NCBI GenBank assembly: GCA_025345505.1 | Contig: JANVCC010000018.1 | Location: forward strand, 56,710,570 to 56,774,569 | DNA from: Todiramphus chloris collaris | Taxonomy: Eukaryota; Chordata; Aves; Coraciiformes; Alcedinidae | Length of the DNA stretch: 64,000 bases | Direction of reading: 5' to 3' | Notes under the pieces: model-generated | What the model saw: the letters and a program-made list of their open reading frames with translations, nothing else | Told to the model about the DNA's origin: nothing | Database searches by the model: none | Made by a program: the position numbers and the translations under genes | Shown here: in pieces, positions 60,276 through 64,000 of the stretch | How the letters are laid out: each line of letters begins with the position of its first letter | Position numbering within the stretch: the stretch's first letter is position 1

Positions 60276-63200
60276 CAGCGGGTCTCACAGTTTGCTGCCT
60301 TCCTTGGCAACACAGTGAATTCTGATCCTTGTGTCTATGTACACATGAAGAAACCACAACACAAAGATATCTGCCTTGTCCAGTGTGGCCCTAACCAGTC
60401 CAGCTGCCCTATTTTTGTTCTGAAGTTTAGCCAAGTTTCACCCCACAGGTGGACAGTAGCAGATTTCTCTTCAGTTTCTCCTTGGGTTTCTCATTGCTAC
60501 TCATCATCACTTTTCAAGAAAGATGTTGTCATTATATAACTATTAGCTTTTGGGGGGAAGTACCTGAATTAAATCTTTATTACACTCTTCCATGTATTTT
60601 GCTATGATCTGCAATTTGTTCAATAATTTTTTCCTCTGCTGTAAGCACAAAGCAGCATGAGATCTCCAGAAAGGGCAGATTCCTTCCAGATGATATTTCT
60701 GCTGAAGGGTTTGGTATTCAGGAGGAGGACCTTACTGTGGCTCTAGTGAACAACAGGTTATATAATCACTGAAAATTTACATTCCTGCTTCTGCCTTTTC
60801 TCCAGCATTTGGGGAATATTTTACAAACTGCTAGAAGGGAGGAGGTATTTTTAAATCACATCCATTTTAACAATTTAGAACATTTTAATCTGAGCCACTG
60901 AGCTTGCCAAAAAACTGATCTGAACACTCCAGAGCACTAGCAAAACATACACGCAGAGATGAATTTTGCAACATGAGATCATCCATAATACTACTTTCCA
61001 CCACCAGCACAAACATACAAACGCAAGCAGTCAAATTCATACTCATATTTTTGTGCATTATATGTATTTTCATACTTTTTATATAACAACATGGGGTAGA
61101 TTTCAGGGAATAGAGAAGCAGCTAGTGTGGATAAATCATCAAAGCATAACTCACAAACTGTGAATTTGGGTGTATGTTCTACCAAATTGAGTGATGCTTT
61201 GATGGTTGAAATATTTTGATATTTGTTTGGGAGAGAGCAAGAAAGCAGTGGCAGAGGGTGCTTACTTGAATAATGCCCTAAATCAGTCCCATATGTTGAC
61301 CCCATGACCAATCCTTGCTGGCAAAAAAATCAAAACATATCAGTGGTATTTTTCAAATGGCTTCCAAGTAAGAGTCTGTGTTCACCTAGGACAGGGTACA
61401 CACACACTGAGCACTTTGCACCTGCATAAATAAGGCATTGTCCTTTATTGATAGCAAGGAAAAATCCCTCTGTTTTGATTCATGCATAGAAAAATAATTG
61501 TGTATAGAATTAATACAGCTTGATCAAAGAATTAGACATGCTTGTACGGATGCTCTTCTATTTTTCTACCTCTAACAAATACATCATTATATATATCTGC
61601 AGTTTTATTTCATGTGTGCTTTGGAGGAAATTGAGAAAGACTGGTATTTAGCCACAACCTTTGCTGAATACTCATCCCCTACCTAAGATGAACTAAAATA
61701 CATTGAAGTTCAATGACTGAAAAGGAACTGAGCAGCCTCAAAGTTGGTAATTTATTCATAGATATTTCTATATGTAAAGATGCAAAACCAGTTCAAGGCT
61801 CCTCAGGCAGCACAGCAAGAACACTGTCCTTGTTTGCCAAGGCCAAGGCTACTTCTGCCAGGGAAAATAAAGTGAGGTATGGAGAAAGACCAGTGTGGTG
61901 AGGAACCAGGAAAGACTCTTCAAGAGCTGAGCTTGCTGCTTCTGGTACAGAAGAAGACCACAGTCAATGGGACCAGAAGGCACGGCTGCTGGGAGAGGCT
62001 GCCACACCACACAAGCTGCTGCCTCTCCATCACAGCAGCAGCTGCTAACCTGCTTTTAAGGCTTTGTCATAGGTGATGTAGGTCTGGTTACAGCTTGTTT
62101 ATCTTTTCTAAGACTCCCTAGGCTAACTGAGCTTCTTCCTAGAGCTAAACCTCTATTTTGAGGCATTTCCTTGTAGCAACAATTAAAGATTGCAGCATAA
62201 CACAACCATCATGATAATTGCAGGACATATGACTTAAGGAACAATAAAGGTTATTCCTGCTATAAGGACTTCATAGTCTGCAGGCAATATACATCTGTGA
62301 AGATTATAAGGGACAGAAAATATTTGTCGTTAATATAATAACTGCAGGCCTCTGTGGTCCACTTGTGCTGCAGACTGCAGGTACCACCACCAAAGGTGAG
62401 GTTTTGAAGGAGATGAAGTTGAACACTGTTGCTTTGTGGAGAGTCTAGCAGTGACAGAGACAGTGGACATGCTCATACTTATTGTTTGTACTAAAGAACA
62501 GCTCCAGGAACTTAGAGGATGGCATGGACCCAAGAGATGGGAATAGTTCATCAGGACAAAGAAAGAGTTTCTCTAGATGGTAACTGAAAGCAAGAATCAA
62601 AATATGAATGACAGTCTGTAGGAAATTCCCTGTGTCTCCTCACTTGTGAGGGAGGTTTCCTGAAACTACAGCTGGGCTAATTTTATGTTTAGGGATTACA
62701 TTTTGCTTTCTTCCTAATCAATAGATTACATTTCTCTTTATTGAGGATATGGAGACTTTACATCACCTTCATAAGCACTCTAAAACATTTCCAAATTTAT
62801 CGCCACTCTGAATTAAGGAACATGGATACAGATTTTCAAGATGTAAAAGCAAATTACATCTGAACTATTGTTTTCAGAGCTTTACATTCATATAGACTAG
62901 CTGTGACTGGTTGTGATTTTGGTATTGCAAATGATAACTCTTTTGTGGTCTGACTGTGTCTGTAAACTTGCCCTTTCCTGCTGAGGCTTACAGCACTCTC
63001 TTAATAAGCCTTTGCTTCACTGTTTATATTTGCAAACCCAGTAATTCTTTCATGCTCCACACCTATGCCATTCTCTGTGCTGTGTTTCTTTATTTCAGTG
63101 AGACTTTGCACATTTTGAAATTGCTATTTGAAAAATACTCTTGCTAATATTTTCTAATAACTATTCTAACTAAAACAAGGGTTTCCCTTGGGATTCCCTT

Positions 63201-64000
63201 GACAGAGAAATGTGTGATGCACACACAGAAAGCCTGATGTGCCCAGGCTGTGTCAGACCAGTTACACTTGCTCTATACACGTAACTGCAGTGCATCTGCC
63301 ATGGGCAGGTGAGCAGGGCTGCCCATCTGTGCCTGTGCAATAAGCCTGACATATAAAGCATGCACTGGGCCTGTTGGAAGTTTTCAGCACAGGCAGAAAG
63401 CTCACTTGTCTGGGTCTTCTGAATACGCAGCTGCACTGTCTGGTCACTTGTAATGAAATATCTTGTCCAGCATTGTAATTATTTTATTTCTGAATAAAAT
63501 TCAGGCTATAGGAAGAGGATGCATCTGTGGAAACACAAGCCAGGGTGTAACTAACTGCACAATGACAGACTGATCGGGCTTTGGTTCCTCTTCAGGAGTG
63601 TACTCTTTCCTGGGAGCTCGTTACTAGGGTCACTGAAGAGCACAGCTTCTGCTTCAAATATTGGGTGGGATAAACCAGCAGACAGCCTTCCTGAATCAAT
63701 AGCTGCGCATAAACTATATAATTCTATAAATATTTTATCCAATAAATGTTTCTCTACATATCCTAAACTGAGTCAAATGCCTGCTGGATATGACTGTCTT
63801 CTTCATTGAGAGAAGAATTGACCAAGACAAGACAAGTAGTTTAGACTAGACACGCAACTCTGAAGCACCTAAGAATATTAATCCCTTCATTGTTTCCTAA
63901 GGAAGTGGGTCATATGCATTCAGTCACTCTCTCCATTTGTTTGTATATGTGTCTGTCATTGCTCCTGCCAGCTATTGCTTAACTCCAACTAAATTTGACA
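60276..64000. other. Non-coding stretch, no gene seen
   Basis: Unique AT-rich sequence to the end of the window, with no gene, RNA or mobile element recognised. Frames reach 106 codons at most and overlap on opposite strands. Confidence 0.65.

Noticed and set aside
1..64000. tRNA, rRNA, U-snRNA genes, CRISPR arrays, operons, bacterial-type signals
   Set aside because: No conserved tRNA T-loop/B-box, U6-like or rRNA sequence and no regularly spaced repeats were seen; the sequence is vertebrate nuclear DNA.

Overview
The window looks like non-coding vertebrate DNA, almost certainly from a bird. Four things point that way: 3' ends of CR1 LINEs with the TTCTATGA terminal repeat; LTRs with the sequence architecture of avian ERVL-type endogenous retroviruses; a few old MIR-like SINE remnants; and an AT-rich, CpG-poor background with very sparse repeats. 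I cannot name the species. LTRs of this type are common in neoavian birds, but that is recollection of the families, not a search result.

I found no protein-coding gene, no tRNA, rRNA or snRNA gene, and no CRISPR array. All open frames are short (173 codons at most), lie in every frame and strand, lack recognisable domains, and are about as frequent as chance predicts for this much sequence. The window is best read as a gene desert or the inside of a very long intron.

Layout: 1-10.9 kb is unremarkable AT-rich sequence with a 31-bp tandem duplication (6.96 kb) and a T-rich tract (9.14 kb). From 10.9 to 15.35 kb the character changes: a local CpG cluster (11.87-12.2 kb) and a run of TAAT-type homeodomain core motifs (14.75-15.35 kb) make this the best candidate for regulatory conserved non-coding elements. 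From 15.35 to 27 kb there is little apart from a (GAGGA)14 homopurine microsatellite (22.64 kb) and a MIR-like remnant (23.45 kb). From 27 to 34 kb there are three CR1 pieces, one retaining the degraded C-terminal coding end, and another MIR-like remnant. At 40.46-41.26 kb lies an 803-bp solo LTR with TG...CA ends and a 5-bp target duplication. The right third contains a degraded CR1/L3-like scrap (46 kb), a 29-bp tandem duplication (47.9 kb), a MIR-like remnant (50.1 kb), a G-rich tract (52.7 kb), a 26-bp G homopolymer (59.29 kb), a second solo LTR (59.56-60.03 kb) and, 193 bp later, an antisense fragment of a third LTR (60.22 kb).

No genes work together here. I looked for an undescribed system and did not find one. 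The most worthwhile leads are the possible regulatory block at 11-15 kb, the ERV cluster at 59.5-60.3 kb with its odd flanking short repeat, and the purine/G-rich structural tracts.
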